Shown here: piece after piece, positions 32,149-43,756 of the stretch
How positions within the stretch are numbered: position 1 is the first letter of the stretch
How the letters are laid out: each line of letters starts with the position of its first letter
Assembly (NCBI GenBank): GCA_009763385.1
Contig: CM019827.1
Span: 111,193,204 to 111,257,203, forward strand
Origin: Coix lacryma-jobi var. lacryma-jobi
Taxonomy: Eukaryota; Streptophyta; Magnoliopsida; Poales; Poaceae
DNA: 64,000 bases
Direction of reading: 5' to 3'
Translations under genes and position numbers: made by a program
The notes under the pieces: generated by a model
What the model saw: the letters and a program-made list of their open reading frames with translations, nothing else
The model's database searches: none
What the model was told of the DNA's origin: nothing

Positions 32149-34528
32149 ACGGGTGCCTGAAATCCATGTTCCTCTCAGGCGACGTTGTGTCTGTGGATCC
32201 ACCATCCAAATACGTGAGTCATGAAGTTGTCTGTTGGGCTGTATTCGAATCGGATCCATTACCAACTAGACCCGATAACACCCAGTGTTTCCATATACTC
32301 CTCTTTCAGACACTGTTCGTTTCCACTGACCTCACGTAGGGAAGGAAATGGAGGCGACTTCGTCGAGCTCGTCGTGGGCGCGACGATTCCTCCGATGGAA
32401 TCATGGATTTTGTTGTGGATGCTGTTGGAGTCTCCTAGGAACTCCGGTGACATGCTCTGGTGTGTGATTCATTCCTGCTCTTCCTCTTTGTCGATCTGTT
32501 GCATGATTTATCCGATCCCCTTTCCTGATCTGGTGTCAATTTGCTCGATCTGTAAAAATCGACGAGGAGGCCGACGCCACGCTCCCTCCTCTTCCCGTCC
32601 GTCGGTGGGTCGCACCGTCGACGAGGAAGCTGGTGTCGTGCTCCCTCCTCTTCTCATCCGCCGGTGGCCCCCTCTCTGTCCTTCTCCTCCACCGGACTCA
32701 TCTGTCGAGCTCTATCTGCACTTGTGTCTCTTCGTCGCCGACTCCGTTGTGTTGGTACGCCTCCTCTCTCCCCCCAACTTTTTTGCTTGCTAGTAGCTTG
32801 TATGTGTGCTTGGTCGACTACTCTGTATTGTGTGTTATGAGGGGATCAGGTTTGTGCATTTCGCTTGCTTCTGATTTATTGATTTCAGTTTTAGAGTCCG
32901 GATCTACTACTTCTAGCAAATCTAAAAGTGTTGGTTCGTATACCTCGGTACATAGACCTATCTCTTTGTTCTCGATCTGTGAGGAGTGTGTCGAGGAGGG
33001 GTTGTGGGGATGTCTTGTATGCATGTCGAAGGAGATATTGCAATGTCATTAGTTGTGGTCTTTAATGTTGCAATTTGTGTCTTAACTCAGCTATTGTGCA
33101 TGTTCCTGCTGCCTTTGGATTCGGCAACCATGGGGGATGATGTGCTAATGGTCATGGTTGTGGTTGTGCAGAAGCTCAAGTGCCTTGTGATTTTGCAACC
33201 TGACGAAGCAAAGCATGGATGCAGTGAGGGAGGGAGATGTAAAGTGATGCATGTTTGTGCCTGTTTTAGTCAGCATCAGGGGCTCCTGTTGTATTTCTAC
33301 TTTTCATTGAATCTTTGGTTTAAACTAAAACAGAATTGTTTTGAACTGAAACTTGTTAATTGTAAATGGCACAATATAGACGTGTGTGTGCCTGATCCAT
33401 GTTGTCATAAACTTGCCTTCTTTGTTTTGAATCTAGGTAGTAGTGTGGCCCCTTCTATAGCTGCAATTTATTCTCCTAAAAACCAAGGATAGGTTTTCAT
33501 TCCTTGTTAAGGACATGTAGTTCTGAATTTGTAATCCATTGCCATATTACGTTTTGTCAAGCTTTGTTCAAGTTAATTTGAATCTTTAACCATGCCAAGG
33601 AATCCATTGCCACATTACGTTTTGTCGACAAGTTAATTTGAATCGGTGTTTGTAATATTATTACAATGCCTAGTTTCATATAAGAGTTCTTAGAACTGAA
33701 TTAGGTGATGTGTTTTGTGGAGGCTCAGTTGCCCTTTTTATCTTGTTTGTTGGTAGATAGAAAGCTTTGAAATGCAGTTTTCGTAATCAGTTTTAGGTGA
33801 AATCTATTGTGGATACTTGTTATTCAGAATCTTTCATGCCTATTGATGTATCTACTTCTTTTAGGGATGCATATGATTCTTTTGTATTCTCTGTGTTGTA
33901 GCGAAATCAGATTAGGTCAGTTTCATTTTTATTTTTCTTTTAGTTTCAAAATTGTTCTAGCTTTACTTAGAATTTATTGTGCTTTTATTTAAATTATTGA
34001 AGTAGTAATAAACATGGAGAGGCGGGAGCCATAAACACAAAATGAACACAACCCGACTTGGAGGCTGACCTAGAAATGCCACTCGTCCTCACTATCTATT
34101 CCTCAATTATTGTAGCAATGAAATTCTCTTGATGACTTTACTTAGCTAGCTGCCCAAGCAATCCTTGTCTGTGTCCTGCTTGCATTAGTGGTAAATGCAG
34201 CTGAGTACATTCAGAGACCTTTTTTTTCCTGCACCATATAGTGTCTCTGAATCTTTGATGAGATGAGTCTTGTGAAGGACGCTTTTGTGATTGTATTGAA
34301 TATAGTTAACTGCTCCTCTCCTTCATTTTTTCATAACTAAAGTTCAGGTTAGTTGTAGGTAACTAAAATAAATAAAACAAAAGCATGCAATTAGTTAATT
34401 GCAATATTCAATTATATAGATTGCAATTATCCTACGGTGCATTTTTAGTTATATGTATATGCAATATGCCATTTTGATTATTCTATTTTGTATTTAATTC
34501 TTCTGATTTATTTTGTATTCTTTGATAG

Positions 34529-34605
34529 GTTCAATCTGCAATTATCCCACCGAAGATCTGTTCTCAGGTTGGTCTGTGCACTTTTGATGGCACTCATGGT
34601 GTTAG
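34529..34605 (+). pseudogene. Aspartic proteinase fragment, saposin-like insert (exon 1 of 2)
   Basis: Bounded by TTTGATAG and GTGAG. Reads PPKICSQVGLCTFDGTHGV, the start of the plant-specific insert of vacuolar aspartic proteinases (phytepsin/oryzasin type). No protease catalytic region is present nearby. Confidence 0.75.
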
Positions 34606-34785
34606 GTGAGAACTGTAAACAGTCTCTATATTTACATATTGTTTGATGTTTATGTGACATATGTTGTCTTGAACTCATGATAACAATAACTATCTAGGCA
34701 TCGTGTCTTATGCTATGGTGTCACTGTAGCTCATTTCTTCCTTTGTTATATGTATGCAAACACAACACTGTAATTTGGAGCATAG

Positions 34786-34893
34786 TTGATGATGATGAAG
34801 CTTGGGGATCAAATGGTGGTCTCAAGAGTGATCTGTCCTGAGATGGTTGTGGTAAGGATGCAGAACCAACCTGCCCAAACAAGAGAGAAAATT
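34786..34893 (+). pseudogene. Aspartic proteinase fragment, saposin-like insert (exon 2 of 2)
   Basis: After an AG at 34785 it reads VDDDEAWGSNGGLKSD, then in a shifted frame EMVVVRMQNQPAQ. This is the next part of the plant-specific insert, missing a few residues around the conserved cysteine, so it is non-functional. Confidence 0.7.
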
Positions 34894-35254
34894 GTCTTTG
34901 TCATTCCATAGAAAAAAAATTGTTTCTTGTGATTTGTGCTAACTCACCTTTTCTTCTGTTAATTGTGATCTATGCCTGCCCTGACTAAGTTTTTGTCCTT
35001 GTCCTTTGTCATTCCATAGAAAAAAATTGTTTCTTGTCTTTTGTGCTTACACATCCCAAACTTTTGTTTCTTGTCATCTATATAAAATATAGATGACTTT
35101 TGTTTATCTGTGTAAGCGATATGGTCATGTTTGCAGGGAGCAACTGATTGCTTTCTGCAGGAAGACAAACAGAAGGTCATTTATATTTTATATATGCTGT
35201 CATTTTTAGAATGTTGTTTCTTACATTTATAACTCTGTATAATTTCCCCAACTT

Positions 35255-35420
35255 AAACAGTAGTCTTAGTACCTTAAATCTTGCGCTGCAAAACTCAGGC
35301 TTAGATATGTCACAAGCTAGCATTTCGGTGGAGATCAATCTTGGTAAACTGGCTATCAAGAGGTGTAATAATCCTGGGAAGCCCCACTTACTACTCACTA
35401 GACCATACTGCAGCCTCAAA
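35255..35420 (+). pseudogene. bHLH transcription factor fragment (BIM-like)
   Basis: Reads SLSTLNLALQNSGLDMSQAS then ISVEINLGKLAIKR. This resembles the C-terminal conserved block of BIM-type bHLH proteins (alternating LQ.SG.D.SQASISV.I.LGKRA). There is no bHLH domain nearby. Confidence 0.65.
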
Positions 35421-35533
35421 AAAAAATCTAGAGCAGACTACATCTAGTTTCATTATCAACGCCTTGTTGTAGCCTTTGTTGCTTTTCCTCGTGCAATAAA
35501 ATTCTTATAGAAACCCAACCCTTTACATTGCAG

Positions 35534-35640
35534 GATCTCATGAAGCAATCGTCTCACAACCAAGAGATTGGGCAGCACCTAATAGGATTAAGGGTCGTCA
35601 CTAGAGAACACTCATGAGCAACTAAGCGACACAGATCAGC
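35534..35640 (+). pseudogene. Possible last exon of the BIM-like bHLH fragment
   Basis: After a CAG acceptor it reads DLMKQSSHNQEIGQHL and, in a shifted frame, ATKRHRS. This resembles the C-terminal tail that follows the preceding fragment in BIM-like proteins. Weak on its own; the adjacency and order support it. Confidence 0.4.
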
Positions 35641-36900
35641 TTATTTTTCTGCATTCTTTACTTCATGGTCTGGAACGTTGCCCATGTCGAATCCATCAAC
35701 TATTCCCACATAGCTTACAATTTTCTATGGTGGATCAGTATGTGTGTATGACTCTGTATCATTTGTGGTAACACGCATGAAGCTTTGTTATTTGTGACTT
35801 GTGGAAGCTCACACCTATTATTTTGTCCTTGTCTTTCCATAAAAAAATGTTACTTGTATTTTGTGTTAACACATCCTAAACTTTGTATTTTTATCATAAT
35901 CCTTGTCATCTGTGATACGACATCCTAAACTTTGTTATTTGTTAAACTTTGTTATTTGTTAGCTAGGTCAACACATACCTCTCTGTTTTTTGTTAGCTGG
36001 GTCAACACATACTCTCTTTGTTATTTGTAATTGTGTCGTTCAATGGGTGAACATTTTGTCTATTTTACTTCCATAGAAAAAATGTCTATTGTATTTGTTA
36101 TTGTGCTGATCCTCTCCATGTTTGCTTGTAATTCTTGTAATCTGTGATTTTTGTTGTTAACACACCTTGTGGAGTAATGTAGGAGTATGGAGAGAGATGT
36201 GCAGAGTGATTAAAAGAGCTAATAAGTAATGGTTTGCTTTTCAAGAACTACTAAGTGATGGGGTGTGTGATGCACTGCGCTTTCAAGAGGCTCTGAACTA
36301 CACCAGGGGTCTGCTAGCTGAAGCTGCTACCCGTTTAAATGTTAAGGTACTATTATCTATTTACAGTGTGGTGATGCTTTCTACAGTAAGTTTTGTGCTT
36401 TTTCTTCTTGTTTACTCATTCTGACCTGTGTATTAGGATGGGGTCTGAATGTGTATTGGCATGTGCCTCAAAGTAGTATGCATGTTTGTTGTTTTGTAGT
36501 CTTTCAATTATTCCTCTTGTTACGAATGTGACTTCCACTTTCAACCAATATGTGTGCTTGATTCATGCCAATTTGTTTGGCAGGTTGGGCCAAAAAATGA
36601 TGAGATTTTTGACTAGCTCACTCTACTACCTAAATCAAAGGTGAGTGATGTTTCACACTCTACTCCATCTTTAGTTGTCTAGTATGGGAAGCACTAAACT
36701 GATGTTTGAAACATGCTTAAATAATTGCAGTCTACTATAATGTAAATTGCAAGTTTAAGGCATTGTAACTTCAGTTGAGGACATATGCAATATGCTGTTG
36801 TTGAGCTTGCCTCATGGTTGTTTTTTTCCTGCTAGCTAATCCAAATGATCTATGTATGTGTATGAATAGGAATAACTTATGCTCTGTCATACTGTTTTAG

Positions 36901-36955
36901 GAACCCTAAGGAGATCCCGTGGGGTTCAGTCAGGAGAAGGCTGCAACTCACTGGT
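36901..36955 (+). pseudogene. Possible GAPDH exon fragment
   Basis: After TGTTTTAG it reads NPKEIPWG, close to the RNPEEIPWG segment of glyceraldehyde-3-phosphate dehydrogenase, and a few bases later EKAATH, close to a nearby downstream block. The intervening residues do not fit, so the call is tentative. Confidence 0.3.
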
Positions 36956-38293
36956 GTTTTTAGTACATAGCACTTCTGTAGCAACTGGGCAACCTCAGGT
37001 TGTTGCTAACCCTATCTCAATATACAAACTTCAGACTAGTAAGACCACTGCAAATTTTGAGTAAAATCTTGAAATGGAAAACCTTTTTCAGAATATTTTG
37101 TTATGGTTGTTGTACTAGAATAGTAGGAGCTCACTTTAACCATGTGTTGCATATACTGTCAAATAAAATATAAGTTTTGGACAAAATCTAGAAATGGAAT
37201 ACCTTTTTCAGGACATTGTCTTGGTGTTTGAATAGATTAAAATTGTCTCATGTCCTTCTATAGTAACAAATTATTTCTTGTACTCTATTTTTTCTGTCCT
37301 TTTAGTGAACGGAGCAGGTTTAATATGTGTTCCCTAACTTGCCAACTTGTAGGATTGTGGTCTAGGTCATCTCTTCATTCGCTGAACTTCATCACAGTAT
37401 GTTCTTGCTACAAGAAGTGTGACCCCCTACAGTTTTAGGTAAACTGAAACTTTTGTGACCTTTCAGCCATGCTGCAAGAAGTGACCTTTTGTGATCTACT
37501 CTCTAGAACTAGAATGATGTGCTAAACTTGTAGTAGCTACCTCCTATTTGCAGCATTCTAGTTCTAGTTCTAGCTATTTTCAGTCATGCTGTAAGAAGTG
37601 TGATCTACTCTCTAGATCTAGCTATTTTTACATTATTATCACTATACCTACTAATTTTCCATTAGTACTTAGGCAATCCTTTTTTCTATTTTTCATTCAT
37701 AGCTACCTCTCTCTGCAGCGCACTATAGCAAAACCAACCAGAACTAAAAAAGTAGCTTTCTAGATTGCACTTTTATTAGCAGAAAATTGCACGTTTGTAT
37801 TACTGCAATTATGGTATTTGATATGTGCAATTATAGTTAGTTTCAGCTAAATGACTAAAATTATTGGTAGTCTGAAATTAAGGCTCCTTGACTAAAATTG
37901 TTCAGTTGAATGGCTAAAATTATGTAAATAGTTAGTTTTAGCTGTGGTGTGCAGTTCTTCTACCTCTTTCCCCCGTCAGCCATTGCTACAGCTTTCTTGG
38001 CTTCTAAATACTCTAGTTACACTCCTAAATACTCCAGTTACACAGTCAGGACATTTGGTTGGATACACCAGTTTGGTCCCTTGCTGCATGTGCCATTTTC
38101 TTCCTGATCAGGTCATACTTGTCATTATGCAGGAGTTGTACTTCAATTATGTCTGTAAGTTTGGTTGGGTTTTGTGTAGGCAGGTGTTGTTCAGAGCACT
38201 GAGTTGATGTCACAACACCATGTTTTTGGTCAATTATGCCTGGTCAACTAGTGCGTAAAAAATTTCATGGGCCCCATTTGTGTCAGTTGTGTC

Positions 38294-38567
38294 TGATTGT
38301 AGGAAGAATAGGTGACTATTAGTAGTAGGAGATATTTATCTATCTATTAGTGTTTTAAAGGTGGCTGGCAGAAGCACAAGATTAGTGTTTCTAAGGTGAG
38401 TTAGTACACTACATAAGAGTAGAAATACAGTATGATTGTAGGAAGAATAGTTGACTATTAGCAGTAGGAGATATTTATCTATCTATTAGTGTTTTAAAGG
38501 TGGCTGACAGAAGTACAAGATTAGTGTTTCTAAGGTGAGTTAGTACACTACATAAGAGTAGGAATAA
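38294..38567 (+). repeat. 139-bp direct tandem duplication
   Basis: Two near-identical copies (38294-38432 and 38433-38567), each starting TGATTGTAGGAAGAATAG and including AGATATTTATCTATCTATTA. Few mismatches, so the duplication is recent compared with the decay of the surrounding gene fragments. Confidence 0.85.
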
Positions 38568-39384
38568 AGAAAATGCTTCAGATTTCCTGGATAACTTGAC
38601 ATATATTCAGCCTTTTCTATTTGCACAAAATCACAGTATAATCGCCTTATGAAATAGTAGTAGTTGTTGTAATACAAATCTGTAATTTTCTTTATGTATG
38701 ATCCGAGGTCTGAATTTTCCAGTACTGTTGAAAGTCTTGGTTACTGCTACTACATTCAACAAATTATCAGGAAAATACTAATCCAAATGTACCGAATTTG
38801 CAGGACCATGCAATATTGTCGACAACTACGTTTTCTGGAGTATTTCAAGATCCTTGTGGGCTACAAAAGAGTACAAGTACAAGTACTTTTGCTGGAGTAT
38901 TACTAGTGTGTTAACTGTCATTTACTCGTGTCAAAGTGCATGCTTGTTTTGGTGGGACATCTGTCCGTGAGAACCAAGGATTCTTGCTAGTGGTGTGCAT
39001 TAGTTGTTTTTTTAACTTGGGAGAAGGTTGGTGAGCAGACAAGTACCATTTCGCTGCCGATGTGATCTCGAAATTGCTGGGATATTCTAATTCAACTATG
39101 TAATTAGTAAGGAGCAGGTTTTTAAGACGGGTGAGCAGATATTCTTTTTTGCTGGAGGGTGCGATGGCACAATTGTAATTCTTCTTGTCTTTCTGGACCA
39201 AATGAGCAACAATTCGCTATAATGGGTATCGGATCTAGCGCCCGATAAGGTATTGCAGGCCCGGTAGTAGGCTGGTTTCGTTTTGCGGGTTTATTCACGG
39301 ACCTGTTAAAGGTGTCTGATACAAATACAAGACAAAGACAGATCTGCACCATTCGATCTTCATCCGATGGCCTGCAGCGTCGTC

Positions 39385-39430
39385 TGAGAGATCCTGTCTT
39401 TTTCAGGTGAGAGATCCTGTCTTTTTCAGG
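39385..39430 (+). repeat. 23-bp perfect tandem duplication
   Basis: Two adjacent perfect copies of a 23-bp unit starting TGAGAGATCCTGTC and ending TTTTTCAGG. Short replication-slippage or repair product. Confidence 0.85.
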
Positions 39431-39752
39431 CACCTGGGATATAGCAAACCTCTTTTTTATTTATTTCGTATAAATCTTTAAAAACCGTAAAATGAAAATC
39501 AGTTTTTTTACTTCACGTAAGTAAATCTACACACTGCACATTAATATGATATGTCTAATATAGTTTTTTTTGTTGTAGTTTTAGATCTATACTTTTATGT
39601 AATTAATCGTAATAATTTTATAACTATAGTTTTAATGGTCTAATTATAGTGAATTTTTTATGATGTGCTCATGTGCTAACTATTATATGTTTGAGTTGTA
39701 ATAGTAAAAAATTTATACTCAACTTAGTTATAGATTTATGGTATCTCTAGTA
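39431..39752. other. AT-rich spacer left of the MITE
   Basis: Very AT-rich, no ORF or repeat recognised. Confidence 0.4.
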
Positions 39753-39986
39753 CTCCCTCCGTTCCAGAATAAGCGTCGTTCTCGCTTCCCGAGAAAACAC
39801 TACCGTTAATTATATATTAAAATATATTAATATTTATATTAAGTGATTAGTATCATCGGAGAGATTTTAAGTCTAGTTTTTTAACAAAATTATTTGGAGA
39901 TATAAATGTTGCATATATTTTTTACAAATTGAGTCAAACTTGTGGCACGAAAACCTAAAACGACACTTATTCTGTAACGGAGGGAG
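39753..39986. mobile_element. Stowaway-type MITE
   Basis: 234 bp. Ends CTCCCTCCGTTCCAGAATAA and, inverted, TTATTCTGTAACGGAGGGAG, flanked by TA on both sides (39751-39752 and 39987-39988). This is the standard Stowaway (Tc1/mariner-derived) structure in grasses, with no coding capacity. Confidence 0.92.
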
Positions 39987-39988
39987 TA

Positions 39989-40250
39989 CTCCGTAAGAAA
40001 CTACCAAGTAGTTTTCCCACGGCTGACTCCAGAGTCAAGATCGAGAAATATGTCCATGATGAGTCCCTCCGCAAAAATCGTAATACAAATCACTGCAAAA
40101 ATAGCTAGCATCACCAACAAATCTATGTACAGTGGAATGGCAGAACGCTCCGAAACAATCGAGGTAAGCAGGTCGATGTTGCGAAAATCAGAGGAAGCTT
40201 CCGAGCTCCTTGTGGTCTGTGGCTGTGGGAGCCCATGAAGCCTGTCACTG
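39989..40250 (-). other. 3' flank of the ATL gene
   Basis: Follows the stop codon on the minus strand. A frame through it predicts a hydrophobic helix (LLVMLAIFAVICITIF) but has no recognisable family and no independent gene signals. Probably 3' untranslated sequence. Confidence 0.45.
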
Positions 40251-41024
40251 TCAGAAGGAAGAGAATCGGGTGGAAGCAAAGACCCGCCTGGCCTTCTCAA
40301 GATCCCTGCCGCTATGCAGCCTCCCCATCACAGGCGCCGCCGTGGAGCCATTGGCCGGCGCGGCGACGGCGTCCCCGGCCACGTCTATGCGCACCTCCTC
40401 CGGCTGCGCCCCGCCCTCGGGGGGCGCGGACGGCGCGGCAGCGTCCGGCGCCACGACGATGACGTCGGCGCGGCAGAGCGGGCACGTGGCGTTCCCCCGG
40501 AACCAGGCGTCGATGCACTCGACGTGGAAGCGGTGGCCGCACCGCGGCAGCGCGCGGGCCTTCTCCCCGTGCTCGAGCTCCGCGAGGCAGACCGCGCAGT
40601 CCCCGCCGTTCCCCGCGCCCGCGTCGACCAGCACCACCGGTATCGCGGCGAGCACCGCGGAGTCGAGGCCGCGCGGGGAAGGCGCCCCCGCGCCGCCGCC
40701 GTCGCTGCGGTCCTCGTCGGCGCCACCGGCGATGGCCAGGCTCCGGAGCAGCCGGCGCTGGCCGCCACTGAGGCGCCGGCGCCGGGTGCTGTTGTAGAGG
40801 TGCAGCGCGACGAGCGCCAGGAGCACGCCCGCGAACGCCCCCGCCACGGCGAGCAGGATCTTGCCAGCCATGGCGTAGTTCGTCGGCTCGGACACCACCT
40901 GCGGAGAGTCGGGGCCGTGCGGGCGCTTGGAGAACTCCAACGCATGGTCGGCAGCAGTCCCGTCGCACGAGGCCGTCCCCTCGTTCGCCTTGGGGCGCGT
41001 GCCAAAGCCGTCGCCGGCGCCCAT
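40251..41024 (-). CDS. ATL-type RING-H2 E3 ubiquitin ligase, membrane-anchored
   Basis: 257 codons, no intron, GC-rich, stop TGA at 40253-40251. One transmembrane helix at about residues 54-76, a GLD motif at 119-121, and a RING-H2 finger at 143-184 with spacing C-x2-C-x15-C-x-H-x2-H-x2-C-x10-C-x2-C and W174 before the seventh ligand. This is the domain order of the ATL family, which ubiquitinates membrane or secretory targets. The called start (ATG 41024) adds 51 residues before the helix. An in-frame ATG at 40871-40869 in stronger context (GCCATGGC) gives the usual short ATL N-terminus and may be the true start. All zinc ligands are present. This is the only apparently intact host gene in the window. 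The C-terminus is Ala/Pro-rich and ends RVFASTRFSSF. Confidence 0.92.
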   Translation of the reverse strand: MGAGDGFGTRPKANEGTASCDGTAADHALEFSKRPHGPDSPQVVSEPTNYAMAGKILLAVAGAFAGVLLALVALHLYNSTRRRRLSGGQRRLLRSLAIAGGADEDRSDGGGAGAPSPRGLDSAVLAAIPVVLVDAGAGNGGDCAVCLAELEHGEKARALPRCGHRFHVECIDAWFRGNATCPLCRADVIVVAPDAAAPSAPPEGGAQPEEVRIDVAGDAVAAPANGSTAAPVMGRLHSGRDLEKARRVFASTRFSSF

Positions 41025-42169
41025 GTCTGAGTGATGGTCGAGCGCTCACCGAACTGAGCCCTGTGGTTTCGCGGAAGATTTGGGTGTCCGGAGCGTGGTG
41101 ACCTCGGTGAGCGCAGTTACTTATTTGTGAATTTCAGGACAGAAATGCCCTTGCTAAAATTCTCGGAAAATTGTGATGGAAATTGGAAATGGAAGGCTAG
41201 CCTCGGGTTTCTACCATTGCCTGGACGTCTGGGGCACGCTGGAGAACGGAGAGGCGGCAGCACCGCAGCAGTCCGTCTTCCTTCCCCGGGCCCGGGCTGA
41301 CTGACTGACCGCCGACAGACGACCGGCCGGCCGTGATGCGTCCGCCGCTCGGGTCGAGGCGCACGGTCAAGAGTAGAGTTGACGACTAGCATCAACCAAC
41401 CACAACCAGCGTTACTGCGCGCTCGTCTCCTCTCCCAATGGAAGTCGCTCTCTTTAGCTACCACCACTGGAACATGCAAGTCGTCGCTTGCCGCGACTTG
41501 GACATGGGCAAAATTTCCCGGGCCGGGGGCCGGACAGGGCAACAGGCAGCGCGGGGGCGTGGTCGGCCCGGGACGATTGACCCGGGAAGCTTCGTGGAAG
41601 CGAGGCGCCCGTTGTCGCGACGCCACTCGGACCCAAGATGCAGCAGCACGAGTTGCGCTCGATCCAATCAGGGACCGCCAGGCCTACACGGATCGGGACC
41701 GGGACGTAAATGAATATGGCGTTGATAGAGGAAGATGGTCCGAAAATGCTGTACCTATTTAACGGCAGCTTAATCAAAAACAAAAAATAATGTTCTATGA
41801 GAGGATAAACTGAAGTACAGCCGATAAGCTGGTTGATAAGAGCATGTGTGTAAAGATGCATACGTGCTGAATTTTAGAGAATAAACTGAAGTGCAGCCGA
41901 TAAACTGAATTTTATTTAGCGATTACAAACATTAGTAGCAAAGATGCATGTGTGCTGAACCGAGGCATATAATCTATTTCGTGGTTACTTGAATCTATCA
42001 GGGATCGATCAAGATTGAACTATCATCGTGGATAAATTTTAGCTAGCAAATTTGACCGTAAGGTTTATACTTAGCTAAAAATTAGCCAAGGCTGTTTGGA
42101 TCTTTCTAGCTAACTGGTGTTTCATGATCATATTGTCTTTCTTCAGCTCTCCATCTCTATTGCGTCCTG
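41025..42169. other. Upstream region of the ATL gene and spacer
   Basis: The GC-rich part (41025-41720) is the ATL 5' flank; no clear TATA box was seen close to the start. 41809-41960 has an imperfect direct repeat (ATAAACTGAAGT.CAGCCGATAA, then AAGATGCAT.CGTGCTGAA), and 42060-42115 has a TTAGCTA-rich segment with GGCTGTTTGGATC, wording often seen in small DNA transposons. No coding gene. Confidence 0.5.
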
Positions 42170-42174
42170 GAGCG

Positions 42175-43703
42175 TGTGAGCATCTAGGCCCCCAGTGGGT
42201 TTCGGTGATTGGATGACAACGGTAAATTACTATGACTAACGTGTGTTTTGCAGAAACAGTTGAGTTAGGTCATGGTAATGATGATCGTGAGGGCACTATG
42301 GTATTCATGCCCCCTTAGCGATGGAATTCGTTCGGTTTTCAAAGGATGGACGACGAAGACGGTGATAGGCTAGTGCTAAGTGTCATTTGATGTTGAAGGA
42401 CACTTAGAGTAGCATAGGTCTTTGTTTTATCTTTGGCCGTACTATAAAGAGGGGTTTGAATGAGTAGCTTGACCTAGGTGAGACTTTTGAGTTAGGTGTG
42501 GTGCACACTTGTTAACCAAAGCCCTAGGTAGCTTAGAAAGGTCCCTAAGATCATAAGGAAGAAAGTTCGTGAAGGGAGCGTCGCAAACCGAAGTCGTTTC
42601 GGACTTCAAAATGTGACCGGACGCTCCAACCCTAATGACCGGACGCTGGGGCGTGCGTCCGGTCAGTTGGTTTGGCTGAGGAGCAGGCTTGGCTGCGACC
42701 GGACGCTCTTCAGTATTCGACCGGACGCACCAGGAGGTGAGTCCGGTCGCGTCCAGAGAGGTTCCAGAGAGGGAAATTGATGACCGGACGCGTCCGGTCA
42801 GTGGTGATCGGACGCATGGGTGCGTCCGGTCAGTGTATCGTACTCGTGTCAGGGCTAACGTCACGTAGCCGTTAGACACTGACCGGACGCGTCCGGTCAC
42901 CCCGACAGGTGCGTCCGGTCAGTGTGTAACTGGCTGGACTTACCCCTTCGTGCATGTTTCGAGTTGGGGGGTATAAATATGCCTCCCCCTCATTCATGCT
43001 GTCACTCTTGCTCATTTGAAAGGTTGCCAAACACATTGTGATTCCAAGTGAGTGCAAGAGGCCTAGTGAGGTTGAGAGATTTGATAATTGAGTGATCAAA
43101 TACCTCATTAGTGAATAGAGAGTAGCAAGTGTGCATCCACCCATCTCATTAGCCTTGCGTTGGTCAAGTGAGAGTTCTTGCTTGTTACTCTTGGTGATCG
43201 GCATCACCTAGACGGCTTGGTGGCGATCGGAGAGCTTGGTGATCATCCGGAGGCATTGTGGATGACCCAAGCCAAGTTGTGACCGGTAGCGAGCGATTCA
43301 CCGGGCCGGAGTGGCGAAGAATCAGCTCGTAGTGAGCACTTGATCCTTGCGCGGATCAAGGGGGAGCGATACCCTTGCGTGGGTGCTCCAACGAGGACTA
43401 GGGGGGTGTGCCGACACCTCGATACCTCGGCAAAAAGATCGTCGTGTCATCTCTACTCTCTTCTCTACGCATTTACCTTTGAGCAATTCAATTCCGCATT
43501 TACTTGTTCTTTCATAAGTTGGATTGCAATGCTAGAGTAGAAATGGTTTAGCGATAGTCTTTTGTGCAATTGATTCTTGTCAAACACACTTCTAGGCACT
43601 AGGGGGTTAATTGGGGCTTGATAAATTTTATTATCGCAAGAAGTTTTAGAAAAGCCCAATTCACCCCCCCCCCCCCCCCCTCTTGGGCATCTTGATCCTT
43701 TCA
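42175..43703 (+). repeat. Element 2 5' LTR
   Basis: 1529 bp. TATA box TATAAATAT at 42972-42980. The palindromic array 42615-42924 is directly upstream. Ends with a 17-base C run (43664-43680) before TCTTGGGCATCTTGATCC. Confidence 0.95.
42615..42924. repeat. Palindromic GACCGGACGC/GCGTCCGGTC array in element 2 5' LTR
   Basis: About ten inverted copies, including the perfect palindrome GACCGGACGCGTCCGGTC (twice, near 42782 and 42882). Ends about 50 bp before the TATA box. Copied in the 3' LTR at 56649-56958. Confidence 0.88.
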
Positions 43704-43705
43704 AT

Positions 43706-43717
43706 TGGTATCGGAGC
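43706..43717 (+). other. Element 2 primer-binding site
   Basis: TGGTATCGGAGC two bases inside the 5' LTR; initiator-methionine tRNA type with one mismatch. Confidence 0.85.
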
Positions 43718-43756
43718 CTCGTGCTCTCGATTTAGGCTTAACCGCCTAGAGTTAAG

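Larger units (their letters stand above)
32149..39430 (+). other. Mosaic of gene fragments, possible gene-capturing transposon
   Basis: 7.3 kb without an intact gene. AT-rich intron-like sequence separates short exon-like islands on the plus strand: a GC-rich leader with ATG at 32348 (MEATSSSSSWARRF, soon stopped), aspartic proteinase pieces, a bHLH piece and a GAPDH-like piece. An island at about 36243-36345 (DALRFQEALNYTRGLL) ends at a GTAC donor, and a further one at 36584-36641 ends at GTGAG; I do not recognise either. Having several unrelated sources in one orientation is typical of Helitrons and Pack-type elements in grasses. I could not define the termini. Confidence 0.55.

Noticed and set aside
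32348..32470. ATG MEATSSSSSWARRF as the start of an intact gene
   Set aside because: The frame stops after about 40 codons, and no splice arrangement that I can see leads to a recognisable protein.
40001..40300. 99-codon minus-strand frame with a hydrophobic helix beside the ATL gene
   Set aside because: Overlaps the ATL 3' end, no family recognised, no promoter signal; more likely 3' untranslated sequence.
40312..41049. Long alternative frames on both strands over the ATL gene
   Set aside because: Shadows of the GC-rich RING-H2 coding sequence; only the 40251-41024 frame has the RING, GLD and helix.
41117..41861. Frames of 90-170 codons upstream of the ATL gene
   Set aside because: Overlapping on both strands, no domain, no conservation evidence; judged noncoding.
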